64,000 bases of DNA, taken from positions 310,001-374,000 of the forward strand of contig NC_015682.1 of assembly GCF_000215975.1 (NCBI RefSeq), in the 5' to 3' direction. The DNA comes from Thermodesulfobacterium geofontis OPF15 (GTDB lineage: Bacteria; Desulfobacterota; Thermodesulfobacteria; Thermodesulfobacteriales; Thermodesulfobacteriaceae). Of this stretch, positions 42,595 through 53,133 are shown piece by piece. The notes under the pieces are model-generated. The model saw only the letters and a program-made list of their open reading frames with translations. It was not told where the DNA came from and searched no databases. Position numbers and translations under genes: made by a program. Positions within the stretch are counted from its first letter, which is position 1. Each line of letters starts with the position of its first letter.

Positions 42595-45001
42595 TCAACA
42601 CTCCTGCTGTAACTGCCATGTGGAAGATTATTTCGGTAATATCTTTTATTTCTCTTAACCAGGCAATTCTTACAAGTTTTTCAGGAACAACTATTGTATC
42701 ACCTGGTTCAAGTTCTAAATTATATTCCCATCTATAAAGAGATTTGCTCCATTTTAAACCAAAAAGACCTTTATTAGGTCTTACTGCAGAACCATCTACT
42801 TTAAGAACAAATACATTTTTCTTATCGGCATTTTGTGTATAGCTACCAGCAAGTTCAATATAATCTGAAAGTGTTTTATTTTTATCGTAGATAAAAGCCC
42901 CTTGATTAAAAACTGAACCTATTACCTGAATTGTTGCAGGTTTTTGAGGTATATAAATATAATCTCCGTCTTCAAGTTCTATATCAAAAGGGGTGCCTTT
43001 TAATTTCTCAGGTTCATCAATTTTAACAACCATTCTTCCTAAGGCTCTGAGTTGTCTTAATCTTTGTATAAATTGTCTTTTTTGTTCTGTCTCAACTTGC
43101 AAAATTTTTGCCTCTTCAGCTGTTAAAGCTCCTGCAATTGATGCAGAACTTATACTTAAAAGTTCTCGCTCAAGCCTATCAATCATTTCATCTATTTGTC
43201 TTTGTTGAATTTCTTTTACAGATGGTCTTATAAAAATAGCACCTCTTAAATAAGCTTTATCAGTAAATCCACCTGCTCTTTCAATAAGACTTGAAAGTTT
43301 TTCACCTTTTTTGATTGTATAGGTTCCGGGGAATTTAACTTCTCCTGCTATAGTAACAGTTTTATAAAGTTCCCATTCAGGAACAGTTCTTATAAAGATA
43401 TAATCATCTTGTTGAAGTTTAATGTTATGTTCTGGATCTTCCTTAAGAGCTTTTTCTGGTGAAAAAATAATTTTTTCTGTTTTTGGACCTTGTGGGGTAG
43501 GGGTAACCCTTGTAAGTTCAGCTTTTTCTGTATAGGCATAATATTTAAATCCACCTGCCATCATTATAAGTTCACGAACTGTCATTCCTTCTTTAAATCC
43601 GTACTCACCTGGTCTTTGAATAGCTCCATAAATTCTTACAAACCTTTTATCTGGGAAAATTGGGAAAACTTTTACTATATCTCCTTTTTTAAGTTCATAA
43701 TTTAAAGCTGATTCAAGGTCAGCTTCAAAAACTATTTGTCTTATATTATCAATAACTCTTTCTATTTGGACTCTCCCTTTAAATGCTATTTCAGTTAACC
43801 CACCTGCAAGCTTTATAAGATCTCCTACTGTTTTTTCATCTTTTAATTCATATATAGCTGGTACTTTTACACTTCCTGCTATTGCTACAAGCGGTCCAGC
43901 AGGTGGAATGAAAATAACATCCTCTGGCATAAGCCTAATATCTTTAGTTTTATCACCTTTAAGAAGAAATTCATACATATCAAAATGAACAATTGTTTTT
44001 CCGTTTCTTTTTACCTGTATATCTCTCATTGAACCTGTTTTACTTGGTCCTCCTGCTTCAAAAAGGGCATTTATAAGAGTAGAAAGAGATGAAACTGAAT
44101 AAGCCCCTGGAGCTTTTGCATTCCCAACTACGTATACCTTTATTGTTTTGAGTTGTCCCATACTTATATTCATTTCAAAATTTTTAAAATATTTTGAAAA
44201 TTCTCTATTAAGAACTTCTTTTAATTCTTTAAATGTAAGACCAGCAACATAAATAGTACCTACTTTTGGAAGATTAATATTTCCATCTCTATCAACTACA
44301 GAAACAAAATTACCTTCAATACTTCCCCATAAAGATACCCTTATTTCGTCACCCGGACCAATTACATACTCTGGTGAGACAGGAATTTTATCAACAGGAG
44401 CAAATGTTGAAGGCGGTTGTCTAAAAAAGTCATAACCAAATTGTTTAAGATCAGTAGAAATTACTACAGAATTTTTAATTCCTAAGGTTTTAAATGCAGT
44501 AGTTATTGCTTGTGAAGTTCCAATTAAAAATCCTGCATCTATTTCTAATGGAGTCAAAATTCCTTGTCTATCAACATATTTAACAACCTTTACTGGAACT
44601 GCAATTTTGCCAGATGGAGGTGTTGAGGTGTGAGAAAAACTGATATCATCCCATTTTTTAAGAACCTCCAATTGAGTATCAGTAATTATTATTTTTTCAG
44701 AAACATATTGTTCAAAATCTGAAGCTTCTTCAGGTAATTGGTAGGGTTGTAATACCTGAGGTTGTGTTAAACTTGTTTGAAAAAAAAGTTGAGGTGTCAA
44801 TTGGTTTTGTGTTGATGTTTGAGGTAATGTTTGTTGTATTTGAGGTAATGTTTGTTGGGTTTGTAGTTGCTGATTTTGAATAAATGGATAAGATGTTAAC
44901 GGAAATATTTGAATACCTTGTGCAAATGTAATACTTTGGGAAATTAAAAATATTAAATTTATTAATAAAGTTAAAAGATTGAAATATTTTGCTTTTCTCA
45001 T
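42578..45001 (-). CDS. SLBB-domain polysaccharide export protein (Wza-like)
   Basis: 807 residues. A signal peptide (~1-27), a Gln/Pro/Leu-rich low-complexity linker (~30-95), then a polysaccharide export domain (~205-290, PEYVIGPGDEIRVSLWGSIEG) and about six SLBB repeats (AGPSKTG, AGGLTE, AGGFKYY, AGGFTDK, AGSYTQN...). It ends in a hydrophobic helix (IIFHMAVTAGVLIAAG). It should form the outer-membrane channel for the polymer. It is first in a minus-strand operon with the Wzi and Wzz genes. Confidence 0.9.
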   Translation of the reverse strand: MRKAKYFNLLTLLINLIFLISQSITFAQGIQIFPLTSYPFIQNQQLQTQQTLPQIQQTLPQTSTQNQLTPQLFFQTSLTQPQVLQPYQLPEEASDFEQYVSEKIIITDTQLEVLKKWDDISFSHTSTPPSGKIAVPVKVVKYVDRQGILTPLEIDAGFLIGTSQAITTAFKTLGIKNSVVISTDLKQFGYDFFRQPPSTFAPVDKIPVSPEYVIGPGDEIRVSLWGSIEGNFVSVVDRDGNINLPKVGTIYVAGLTFKELKEVLNREFSKYFKNFEMNISMGQLKTIKVYVVGNAKAPGAYSVSSLSTLINALFEAGGPSKTGSMRDIQVKRNGKTIVHFDMYEFLLKGDKTKDIRLMPEDVIFIPPAGPLVAIAGSVKVPAIYELKDEKTVGDLIKLAGGLTEIAFKGRVQIERVIDNIRQIVFEADLESALNYELKKGDIVKVFPIFPDKRFVRIYGAIQRPGEYGFKEGMTVRELIMMAGGFKYYAYTEKAELTRVTPTPQGPKTEKIIFSPEKALKEDPEHNIKLQQDDYIFIRTVPEWELYKTVTIAGEVKFPGTYTIKKGEKLSSLIERAGGFTDKAYLRGAIFIRPSVKEIQQRQIDEMIDRLERELLSISSASIAGALTAEEAKILQVETEQKRQFIQRLRQLRALGRMVVKIDEPEKLKGTPFDIELEDGDYIYIPQKPATIQVIGSVFNQGAFIYDKNKTLSDYIELAGSYTQNADKKNVFVLKVDGSAVRPNKGLFGLKWSKSLYRWEYNLELEPGDTIVVPEKLVRIAWLREIKDITEIIFHMAVTAGVLIAAGK

Positions 45002-45051
45002 AAAAATAGCTCCCCTTTCAAAATTATTGCTATCAGGTTACATATTAAAAA

Positions 45052-45079
45052 ATTATATTAATAAAAAAAAAGTTGACAA
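45052..45079 (-). promoter_or_regulatory. Sigma70-like promoter for the export operon
   Basis: On the minus strand TTGTCA (45079-45074), a 16-base spacer rich in T and a perfect TATAAT (45057-45052) lie about 50 bases before the exporter ATG. On the plus strand the same bases contain TTGACA, so a divergent promoter toward 45192 may overlap. Confidence 0.6.
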
Positions 45080-45191
45080 GTAATTTTAAAAGTTTTTAAT
45101 TTTTTTAATGTTATGAAAATATTGGAATAAAACCTCTCTAAGGATAAAAGGGAAAATAAGGGGGCTGAGGTAAAGGAAGATAATCTAAAAT

Positions 45192-45860
45192 ATGTTTTAT
45201 TTCTTAGGCATAGATATAGCTGGGAGTAAAAATACCTGGGTTATAGCTTTAAAAAATGAGGATAAGATTTTAAAATTATGTCCTTTGCTATCTTTAGAAA
45301 CACCCTCTTTCCCTTCTTATATTGAGGATTTTTCTTTAATAATAAATTTTTGTAAAAAAAACAAGGTTTTAGCAGTAAGTATTGATGCACCTTTAAGTTT
45401 TTCTTTTAAAGATAAAAAGGGACTTAGAATCTCGGATAAAGCTTTAAAAGAGCTTCTCCCGAAAAAGGCAAGATCCTGGGTAGTTTCTTATCATACCCTT
45501 ATGGCTGTTCCTATAAGAGCACTTCTCCTTAGTGAAGCTTTATCTCCCTTTTGTGGAACTATTATAGAAACTCATCCAAGAGCAAGTTTTTATTTTTGTC
45601 TGCCTGAAAATAAAAAAGAACTTGCCTTTATTTATAAAAAAAGTTTACCAGAAGATGAAAAAAACTTTTTAATTGAATGGTTAAAAGAAAAATTTAACTT
45701 AAGCATAGATTTTGAATTTAATTTAACAGAAGGGATTTTAGATGCTATAATGTGTGCTTTAGCTTGTTACTTTTATCATAGAATGCCGGAAAAACTTATA
45801 TTTCTTCCTGGAGAAGAAGCTCTTAAAGGTTTTGGGCCTTTTGTGGTTATATCCTTTTAA
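45192..45860 (+). CDS. DUF429 family protein
   Basis: 222 residues with FLGIDIAGSKNTWVIAL (RNase-H-like first strand and Asp), SIDAPLSF, and ETHPRASFYF. DUF429 members are predicted RNase-H-fold nucleases or binding proteins of unknown role. The gene is alone between the divergent exporter promoter and mreB, with a weak AAGGAAGA site. Confidence 0.75.
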   Translation: MFYFLGIDIAGSKNTWVIALKNEDKILKLCPLLSLETPSFPSYIEDFSLIINFCKKNKVLAVSIDAPLSFSFKDKKGLRISDKALKELLPKKARSWVVSYHTLMAVPIRALLLSEALSPFCGTIIETHPRASFYFCLPENKKELAFIYKKSLPEDEKNFLIEWLKEKFNLSIDFEFNLTEGILDAIMCALACYFYHRMPEKLIFLPGEEALKGFGPFVVISF

Positions 45861-45920
45861 AATTTCAAAAGTAATTTAAAATTATTTATTAAAAATTACA
45901 ATCTTTAGAGGTTAGAAAAT

Positions 45921-46952
45921 ATGTTATCTAAAATTTTTAATTGGCTTTCTAAGGATTTAGCTATAGATCTTGGGACAGCAAATACTTCAATTTATTTAAA
46001 AGGAAAGGGGATAATTCTTACTGAGCCTTCGGTAGTAACTGTAAAAGAAGATGGGAGATATAAAAGAGTTCTTGCTGTAGGAGAAGAAGCAAAAAGAATG
46101 CTTGGGAAAACCCCGGGGAACATTAAAGCTATAAGACCCTTAAGAGAAGGGGTTATTGCTGATTTTGAAGTTACTGAAGCTATGATAAAGTATTTTATCC
46201 AGAAGGTTTACAATAGAGGATATTTTCTTAAACCAAGAGTGATTATAAGTGTTCCCTCTGGAACTACTCAAGTTGAAAGAAGAGCAGTTAAAGAAAGTGC
46301 TGAAGGAGCTGGAGCAAGAGAGGTTTATTTAATTGAAGAACCCATGGCTGCAGCTATAGGTGCAGGGCTTCCTATTACAGAACCTGTAGCAAATATGATT
46401 GTAGATATTGGTGGTGGGACAACTGAGGTTGCTGTTATTTCCTTAGGTGGAATTGTAGTGAGCCATTCTATAAAGGTCGCTGGAGATAAAATAGATGAAG
46501 CTATCTGTCATTATATTAAAAGAAAATACAGTCTTCTTATTGGAGAAGCAACTGCTGAACAAATAAAAATCGCTATAGGTAATGTTTTACCAGAGGAACC
46601 TTATGAAACTATGGAAATAAAAGGAAGAGACTTAGTTACAGGAATTCCTAAAACTATTACTATAAATTCTAAAGAAGTTCAAGAAGCTATAAAAGAACCT
46701 GTAGATTTAATTTTACAAGCAATCAAACAAGTACTTGAAGAAACTCCTCCTGAATTAGCTGCAGACATAGTTGATAGAGGAATAGTTCTTTCAGGAGGAG
46801 GAGCCCTTCTTAGAAATCTTGATAAATTAATTGCCAAAGAAACAGGATTAGAAGTAAAAGTAACAGAAAATCCTTTATTTTGTGTAGCACTTGGAGCAGG
46901 AAAAGCCCTTGATGAAATTGATATTTTTAAAGAAGTTATGGCTGAGGTTTAG
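45921..46952 (+). CDS. mreB: Rod-shape determining protein MreB
   Basis: 343 residues, normal length. Actin-fold nucleotide motifs are present: [16 protein letters not shown] (phosphate 1), [29 protein letters not shown] (phosphate 2) and [12 protein letters not shown] (adenosine). It forms membrane-bound filaments that guide lateral cell-wall synthesis. mreC and mreD are not next to it. Its tail overlaps the convergent small gene by 17 bases. Confidence 0.96.
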   Translation: MLSKIFNWLSKDLAIDLGTANTSIYLKGKGIILTEPSVVTVKEDGRYKRVLAVGEEAKRMLGKTPGNIKAIRPLREGVIADFEVTEAMIKYFIQKVYNRGYFLKPRVIISVPSGTTQVERRAVKESAEGAGAREVYLIEEPMAAAIGAGLPITEPVANMIVDIGGGTTEVAVISLGGIVVSHSIKVAGDKIDEAICHYIKRKYSLLIGEATAEQIKIAIGNVLPEEPYETMEIKGRDLVTGIPKTITINSKEVQEAIKEPVDLILQAIKQVLEETPPELAADIVDRGIVLSGGGALLRNLDKLIAKETGLEVKVTENPLFCVALGAGKALDEIDIFKEVMAEV

Positions 46953-47181
46953 AAGTTTTCTGTAAAAATTCATATAAACATTTCTTTGAGCAAAAATAGT
47001 AGTCTTTTCCTTCAAATTCTACTTTTATTGCGGAATCTTTTTTCACATAGGTCTGACAATTCTCATCAAAAACAAATTCTTCATAAAGTTCCTTAGATTT
47101 ATTGTAAGAAAGTTTTTTCTTTCTCTTTGAAAAATACCAGTAAACAAAAATTAAAAAAGCTATAAAAATTAAATATTTCAT
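46936..47181 (-). CDS. Small membrane-anchored protein with a YHS/TRASH-like metal site
   Basis: 81 residues: one N-terminal helix ([14 protein letters not shown]), a basic turn, then [20 protein letters not shown] and [13 protein letters not shown]. The C...CxxxC pattern resembles YHS or TRASH-like domains that bind a metal such as iron or copper. Its start overlaps the folK stop (ATGA). It is the last gene of the long minus-strand operon. Function is not known. Confidence 0.65.
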   Translation of the reverse strand: MKYLIFIAFLIFVYWYFSKRKKKLSYNKSKELYEEFVFDENCQTYVKKDSAIKVEFEGKDYYFCSKKCLYEFLQKTSKPQP

Positions 47182-47645
47182 AACTTATCCTTTATAGTTT
47201 TGTATTCTTCATAAAGTTCTGCTATAGATTTTTTAAAAATTGGATGAAGAAAGGAGGGAGCAATTTCTAAAGAAGGTAGCATTACAAATTCCCTTTTATG
47301 CATATGAGGATGAGGAATAGTAAGGCTTTCTGAGCTTATTACCAGATTTTCATAAAAAATTATGTCTATATCTATAATTCTGTCTTCGTATAATTTTTCT
47401 TTTCTCAATTTTCTTCCCATTTTAGCCTCTATTTTTTTAATTTCTAAAATTAAAGCCCAAGGAGAAAGAGGGGTCTCTCCAAGTAAAACCATATTTAAAA
47501 ATAAATTAGAGCTTTCAAATCCCCAGGGTTTAGTTTCGTAGATTTTAGAAGATTTTATTATTCTAAGAGGTAGCTTTTTTAAAGCTTGGCAGGCTTTTTT
47601 CAAATTTTTTTCTCTATTACCTAAGTTACTTCCTAAACTTAAAAT
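47178..47645 (-). CDS. folK: HPPK (6-hydroxymethyl-dihydropterin pyrophosphokinase) with no standard start codon
   Basis: Folate enzyme; motifs are SSKIYETKPWGF, FLNMVLLGET, RKEKLYEDRIIDIDIIFY and PHPHMHKREFV. The family-defining start VILSLGSNLGNREKNL is encoded upstream of the first TTG (47603), but no ATG, GTG or TTG precedes it in frame. The earliest plausible codon is ATT at 47645-47643 (MLSLGSNLG), so a rare ATT start or an upstream lesion must be assumed. The dapL stop lies nine bases before. The product phosphorylates hydroxymethyl-dihydropterin for folate. Confidence 0.7.
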   Translation of the reverse strand: MLSLGSNLGNREKNLKKACQALKKLPLRIIKSSKIYETKPWGFESSNLFLNMVLLGETPLSPWALILEIKKIEAKMGRKLRKEKLYEDRIIDIDIIFYENLVISSESLTIPHPHMHKREFVMLPSLEIAPSFLHPIFKKSIAELYEEYKTIKDKL

Positions 47646-47653
47646 AACTTTAT

Positions 47654-48811
47654 TTAAAGTTGCAGGATAGAAAATCTTTGAATTGCTTCCTTTAATCTTT
47701 CCTCCTCTACAGTTAAAGCAATTCTGAAATAACCTTCTCCAGCTTTTCCAAATCCTGCTCCAGGAGTAATAACTACTCCCACATCTTGAAGAACCTTTTT
47801 GCAGAACTCTTGAGAAGAAAATCCTTTAGGAGTTTTCACCCAAAGATAAAAGGTAGCTGAGGGTTTTATAAATTGATATCCCAATTTTTCAAGTTCTAAA
47901 GATACAAGATCTCTTCTTTTTTTGAATACTTTTATTAAAGAAGGGACAATGTTTTCTAAATTATTTAAAGCATAAGCTCCTGCCTCTTGAATAGCGGTAA
48001 AAACTCCTGAATCAATATTGCTTTTTACTTTAGCCAGAGTTGAAACTAAAAAGCTATTCCCAACAGCAAAACCAATTCTCCATCCTGTCATACAAAAGGT
48101 TTTCGATAAACTGTGAAACTCTATAGCAACGTCTTTAGCTCCATCAATTTCAAAAATACTTATAGGTGGTTCTTCATAATACATCTCAATATAAGCTGCA
48201 TCATGAGCAACTATTATATTATATTTTTTAGCAAATTTTATTACTTCTTTAAAAAAATCTTTTTTTGCAACAGCCCCTGTAGGATTATTAGGATAATTTA
48301 GCCAAATAATTTTTGCTTTTTCTAATATTTCTTGAGGAATTTTACCAAGATCAGGCAAAAACTCATTTTCCCAAGTAAGTGGCATATAATAAGGTATACC
48401 ATCTGCAAATATGGTTCCTAAATAATAAACAGGATAGGCAGGATCAGGGCACAAAACCACATCTCCCGGATTTACAAAACCTATAGGAAAATGGGCAATT
48501 CCTTCTTTTGATCCTATAAGGGCTAAGATTTCCTTTTCTGGATCAAAGATTACACCAAATCTTTTCTTCATATAATCGGCTACTGCTTTTCTAAAAAATA
48601 AACTTCCTAAATTGGAAGGATATCTATGATATTCCTTTTTTTCTAAAGCCTTTTTAGCTACTTCTACTATTTCTGAGGGAGTAGGTATATCTGGATCTCC
48701 TATTCCAAGGTCTATAACATCAACTCCTTGCTCTTTTTTTTCGTTTTTAAGACGATCAAGTTCTACAAAAAGATAAGGTGGAACTTTTTTGAGCCTTTCA
48801 CTAATTTTCAT
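47654..48811 (-). CDS. dapL: LL-diaminopimelate aminotransferase
   Basis: 385 residues of the fold-type I PLP family. DLGIGDPDIPTP, the YPxNPTGA-type loop (WLNYPNNPTGA), and SLSKTFCMTGWRIGFAVG with the PLP lysine are intact. The family converts tetrahydrodipicolinate to LL-diaminopimelate in one step for lysine and cell wall. The gene starts two bases after the ino1-like stop. Other aminotransferases share the motifs, but DPDIPTP and GSKEGIAH favour DapL. Confidence 0.85.
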   Translation of the reverse strand: MKISERLKKVPPYLFVELDRLKNEKKEQGVDVIDLGIGDPDIPTPSEIVEVAKKALEKKEYHRYPSNLGSLFFRKAVADYMKKRFGVIFDPEKEILALIGSKEGIAHFPIGFVNPGDVVLCPDPAYPVYYLGTIFADGIPYYMPLTWENEFLPDLGKIPQEILEKAKIIWLNYPNNPTGAVAKKDFFKEVIKFAKKYNIIVAHDAAYIEMYYEEPPISIFEIDGAKDVAIEFHSLSKTFCMTGWRIGFAVGNSFLVSTLAKVKSNIDSGVFTAIQEAGAYALNNLENIVPSLIKVFKKRRDLVSLELEKLGYQFIKPSATFYLWVKTPKGFSSQEFCKKVLQDVGVVITPGAGFGKAGEGYFRIALTVEEERLKEAIQRFSILQL

Positions 48812-48813
48812 TC

Positions 48814-49920
48814 TTATCTCTCCCTTTTTCCTTCAATGAATTCTAAAACCATTTGTTTAGCAATATGATCTGGGAATTGCTTAGGGGGATGTTTCATAGT
48901 GTAAGCAGAGATAGAAATTAAAGGCCCCCCTATATTTCTGTCTTTAGCAAGTTTAGCACACCTAATAGCATCTATAGCTGAACCTGCAGAATTGGGAGAA
49001 TCTTCAACTTCCAATTTTACTTCTACAGACATAGGAACACCACCAAAATGTTCTCCCTCAATTCTTATGTAAGCAATTTTTTTATCCTTAAGCCAAGGGA
49101 CCCAATCAGAAGGTCCTATATGAATGTTTTCCCATCCTATATCATAGGGAATTAAACTTGTTACTGCTTCTGTTTTTGATATCTTTTTTGTTTTTAGTCT
49201 ATCCCTTTCGAGCATATTTAGAAAATCTGTATTTCCTCCGAAATTAAGTTGATAGCTTCTTCTAATGGGGATACCTCTATCTACAAAAAGTTGAATCAAA
49301 GTTCTATGGAGTATTGTAGCCCCTAACTGAGATTTTATATCATCTCCAACTGCAGGAATACCCTCCTTTTCAAATTTCTCTCCCCAGAGAGGGTCAGAAA
49401 CAATAAAAGTAGGCATAGCATTAACAAAAGCAACCCCAGCTTTTAAACAGGCTTCAGCATAAAATCTTGCTGCCATTTCTGAACCTACAGGAACATAGTT
49501 AATTAAAACATCAGCTCCTACATCTTTTAGAACTGCAACTACATCTTCTAATTCATCTTCTTTTTCAGAAGAGATTAAAAAAGTTTTATCTTGTGGGAAA
49601 TTTTTCATATGATTTGCTACTCCATCAAGAATTTTTCCTTTTCTAACCTTTACTCCGAGCTTAGGAACATCTTTATAAAAAATGGTTGTACAATTAGGCA
49701 AACTAAAAATCGCTTCACTTACATCTTTCCCCACTTTTCTTTCATCTATATCCCATGCAGCAACAATTTCAATGTCAAAAGGTTTATATCCTCCTATATC
49801 AGAAAACATAATTCCTTCAATATTATCAAGCCCCTTTTCCTTATAATAGTAAATACCCTGAACCAAAGAACTAGCACAATTACCTACTCCTACAATAGCA
49901 AGACGCACTTTCTTAGACAT
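48814..49920 (-). CDS. ino1: Myo-inositol-1-phosphate synthase
   Basis: 368 residues with VGVGNCASSLVQGIYYY (NAD+), ADVLINYVPVGSEMAARFYA-type middle, GDDIKSQLGATILHR (active-site Lys) and NFGGNTDFLNML. It converts glucose-6-phosphate to inositol phosphate for phosphatidylinositol-type lipids or, in some thermophiles, di-inositol phosphate; no downstream gene decides which. AGGAGG lies inside a small hairpin (49926-49937) before the ATG, so translation may be modulated by it. Confidence 0.9.
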   Translation of the reverse strand: MSKKVRLAIVGVGNCASSLVQGIYYYKEKGLDNIEGIMFSDIGGYKPFDIEIVAAWDIDERKVGKDVSEAIFSLPNCTTIFYKDVPKLGVKVRKGKILDGVANHMKNFPQDKTFLISSEKEDELEDVVAVLKDVGADVLINYVPVGSEMAARFYAEACLKAGVAFVNAMPTFIVSDPLWGEKFEKEGIPAVGDDIKSQLGATILHRTLIQLFVDRGIPIRRSYQLNFGGNTDFLNMLERDRLKTKKISKTEAVTSLIPYDIGWENIHIGPSDWVPWLKDKKIAYIRIEGEHFGGVPMSVEVKLEVEDSPNSAGSAIDAIRCAKLAKDRNIGGPLISISAYTMKHPPKQFPDHIAKQMVLEFIEGKRER

Positions 49921-49986
49921 AAATCCCTCCTAAGAGGCTTCTTTATTCTTAAAATTTTAAACAAAATAACATAAAAATTAATTATA

Positions 49987-52395
49987 TCAATTTGTTTTTC
50001 TTTGAATTACTGAAATTCCTGTTATATATTCGCCAGGTAAAAGAGAAATTAATCTTACACCTCTGGTAGCTCTTTTTTGTTCTGGTATTTCTTTATCTTC
50101 AATCCTTATCGCTTTTCCTGAACTTGAAAAAATAATTATATCCTCTTCCTCTGTTAACCCTTTTGCTCCTGCAATATAACCACTTTTTTCAGTGATACTA
50201 TGTCCAATTATTCCTTTTCCTCCTCTTCCTTGTATTCTAAATTCTTCAATAGGTGTCTTCTTCCCAAATCCCCTTTCAGTAATAGTAAATAAGTATTTTT
50301 TTTCTTTAGTTCCGATAATTTCTACCACTTCATCTTCCTTTTCTAATTTTATCCCTAATACACCTTCTGATTGTTTTTTAGTTATTCCTATACTTTTTTC
50401 AGAAAAATGAATAGTTAATCCCTTTTTAGTAACAATCAATAAATTTTCATCTCCATTGGTAACTATGCCACTTTTTAAATAATCATCCTTTCTCAATTTT
50501 ATTACTAAAGAACCACTTTTTCTAAGATTTTTCATTTCTGAAATTTTTATTCTTTTTATTATTCCTTTAGCAGTGACAAGAACAAGAAAGGCATCTTCTT
50601 TATAAGGTAAAACAAAAGAAATATCTTCTTCAAGATAGGGAATAAAATTTTTTATATGGGTGCCCTTAGCTGTCTTTGTAGAAAAACCTATGTTTTCCAA
50701 ATTTAAAGGGTATACTTTCCCTTTTTTGGTAAACACCCACAATTGAGAATCAGAGGGTACCTGTAGAGCTAATTTTAATGTTTCTTCAAGAGAAAAGGTA
50801 AGAGCCCCTTTACCACCTCTTTTTTGAGAAGAAAAAGCATCTAAACTTAATTTTCTAATATAACCTTCTTTACTTATTAAAACTAAAACAAACTCCTTAG
50901 GAACTCTTTCTTCTAAACTTAGATCTTCCTCTTTATCTTCTTCAATAATTTGTGTTTTTCTTGTATCTCCATATTTTTCCTTTATTTCCTTCAATTCCTC
51001 TTCAATTACTGTTAGTAATGTAGGTTCATGAGTAAGTATTTTTTTATAGTGACTTATAGCTCTTTTTAATTCCTCATATTCTAATATTATTTTTTCTCTT
51101 TCTAAGGCTGTTAATCTTTGGAGTCTTAAATTTAAAATTTCTTGAGCTTGTATAGGTGAGAATTCAAACTTTTTAATAAGTTTTTCTTTTGCTTCCTGAG
51201 GTGTTTCGGATTTTTTAATAAGATCTATTATTTCATCTATGTGAGATAGAGCTTTTAAAAAGCCTTCTAAGATATGAGCTCTTTCTTCAGCTTTTCTTAA
51301 ATCATACTGAGTTCTTCTAATTATGACTGTTTTTCTCCAATTGAGAAAATTTTGAAGGATTTCTTTTAAATTTAAAATTTCAGGTTTTCCATTAACTAAG
51401 GCTAATAAAATAATTCCAAAGGTTGTTTGTAGAGGTGTTAATTCATAAAGTTTTTTAATAATAGTATGAGGACTCTCTGCCCACTCCCTTTTCAATTCCA
51501 CAACAATTCTTATTCCCTCTCTATCAGATTCGTCTCTAACTTCAGATATTCCATCAATTTTTTTATCCCTTATAAGAGAAGCAATTTTTTCCACAATTTT
51601 AGCTTTACTTGTTTGATAGGGAATTTCAGTGAAAACAATTTTTAATTTATCCTTTTCTTTTTCTAACTTATATTTTGCTTTTAGCCTTATTAATCCCTTT
51701 CCTGTGGTGTAAGCAGATTTAATCCCCTCTTTACCTACAATAAAAGCACCTGTAGGGAAATCTGGTCCTTTTATGTATTCCATAAGTTCTTCAATGTTTA
51801 GGTCAGGATTTTTTAAAAGGGCAAGAAGTCCATCTATTACTTCAGAAAGATTATGAGGAGGTATGTTTGTTGCCATACCTACTGCAATTCCAGAAGAGCC
51901 ATTAATTAAAAGATTAGGTATTTTTGAGGGTAAAACCACTGGTTCTTTTAAGGTGTTATCGTAATTGGGAATAAATTCTACAGTTTCTTTTTCTATATCA
52001 GCTAAGAGTTCATGAGCAATCTTTGCAAGTCTAACTTCAGTATATCTCATGGCTGCTGGAGCATCACCATCAACAGAACCAAAATTTCCCTGTCCATCAA
52101 TCAAAGGATATCTCATAGTAAAATCTTGAGCCATTCTAACCAAAGCTTCATAAACAGGAATATCTCCATGGGGATGATATTTTCCTATGACTTCTCCTAC
52201 AATTCTTGCACTCTTTTTATATGGTTTATTCCAGTCACTACCTGTTTCATACATAGCGTAAAGAATTCTTCTTTGAACAGGTTTTAATCCGTCCCTTACA
52301 TCAGGAAGTGCTCTACCTACAATAACGCTCATTGCATAATCTAAATAGGACTCCTTTAATTCTTCCTCTAAAGGCACAACCACGATTTCTCCCAT
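49987..52395 (-). CDS. gyrA: DNA gyrase subunit A
   Basis: 802 residues. The cleavage-joining half has the [14 protein letters not shown] start, [20 protein letters not shown] and catalytic Tyr in AAMRYTE; the beta-propeller half has SQKRGGKG, close to the GyrA box QRRGGKG. With GyrB it introduces negative supercoils. At the quinolone-binding site the positions equal to E. coli Ser83 and Asp87 are Ile and Glu. gyrB is not in the window. It is the fifth gene of the operon after plsC (gap two bases). Confidence 0.93.
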   Translation of the reverse strand: MGEIVVVPLEEELKESYLDYAMSVIVGRALPDVRDGLKPVQRRILYAMYETGSDWNKPYKKSARIVGEVIGKYHPHGDIPVYEALVRMAQDFTMRYPLIDGQGNFGSVDGDAPAAMRYTEVRLAKIAHELLADIEKETVEFIPNYDNTLKEPVVLPSKIPNLLINGSSGIAVGMATNIPPHNLSEVIDGLLALLKNPDLNIEELMEYIKGPDFPTGAFIVGKEGIKSAYTTGKGLIRLKAKYKLEKEKDKLKIVFTEIPYQTSKAKIVEKIASLIRDKKIDGISEVRDESDREGIRIVVELKREWAESPHTIIKKLYELTPLQTTFGIILLALVNGKPEILNLKEILQNFLNWRKTVIIRRTQYDLRKAEERAHILEGFLKALSHIDEIIDLIKKSETPQEAKEKLIKKFEFSPIQAQEILNLRLQRLTALEREKIILEYEELKRAISHYKKILTHEPTLLTVIEEELKEIKEKYGDTRKTQIIEEDKEEDLSLEERVPKEFVLVLISKEGYIRKLSLDAFSSQKRGGKGALTFSLEETLKLALQVPSDSQLWVFTKKGKVYPLNLENIGFSTKTAKGTHIKNFIPYLEEDISFVLPYKEDAFLVLVTAKGIIKRIKISEMKNLRKSGSLVIKLRKDDYLKSGIVTNGDENLLIVTKKGLTIHFSEKSIGITKKQSEGVLGIKLEKEDEVVEIIGTKEKKYLFTITERGFGKKTPIEEFRIQGRGGKGIIGHSITEKSGYIAGAKGLTEEEDIIIFSSSGKAIRIEDKEIPEQKRATRGVRLISLLPGEYITGISVIQRKTN

Positions 52396-52397
52396 AT

Positions 52398-53129
52398 TTA
52401 TTCAACCTCCTCTTCTTTTTTAATTATTTCAAGTCCCCTTAAAATTCTTTCTCTTACTAATTGAGCCAACCTTTCTTTATCCTTTCCACTCAAATCCTTT
52501 GTCTCTATAGGTTCATCTATGTAAACTTTCACTTTTTTTCTTGAAGAGATTCTAAACCAAAGAGCACCCTTAGGTAAAATATCTCTGGTCCCCCAAATAG
52601 AAACAGCAACAACAGGGATCTTGCTTTTTAATGGAATTATAAAACCTCCCAGTTTGAAGGGGAGAAGTTCTCCTGTTGGACTTCTTGTCCCCTCTGGGAA
52701 AATTACAAGAGAAAATCCCTTTTTAATTCTTTCTATGCAAGCCAATACACTTTTTAATCCTTCTCTTGGGTCCTCCCTTTCAACAGGAACATACCCTAAA
52801 GCTTTTATCCCCCATCCAAAAAAAGGAATTTTAAAAAGGCTTTTTTTAGCTAAAAATCTTATATTATAAGGTTTTAAAACTTTTTCTAAAACTGGGATAT
52901 CAAGCTGGCTTTGATGATTACTCATAAATATATAAATACCCTTAGGAAGTTCCTTATTTTTGATAACTTCTACCTTTATTCCAAGAATCTTTAGTAATCC
53001 TTTGCACCAGATATATGCCCAAAAATGTTTTCTTATTATAAGAGAAAATAAACCAAAAGTTGGGACTGTTAAAATAACATAAAGCCAAACTAAAAAATTT
53101 CTAAAAAATTCTTTTCCTTTCTTAAACAT
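52398..53129 (-). CDS. plsC: 1-acyl-sn-glycerol-3-phosphate acyltransferase
   Basis: 243 residues: N-terminal membrane helix, catalytic NHQSQLD (HX4D), [13 protein letters not shown] and [19 protein letters not shown]. It makes phosphatidic acid from lysophosphatidic acid at the inner membrane. It lies four bases after trpG and two before gyrA, an unusual but tight packing. Confidence 0.9.
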   Translation of the reverse strand: MFKKGKEFFRNFLVWLYVILTVPTFGLFSLIIRKHFWAYIWCKGLLKILGIKVEVIKNKELPKGIYIFMSNHQSQLDIPVLEKVLKPYNIRFLAKKSLFKIPFFGWGIKALGYVPVEREDPREGLKSVLACIERIKKGFSLVIFPEGTRSPTGELLPFKLGGFIIPLKSKIPVVAVSIWGTRDILPKGALWFRISSRKKVKVYIDEPIETKDLSGKDKERLAQLVRERILRGLEIIKKEEEVE

Positions 53130-53133
53130 CTCC

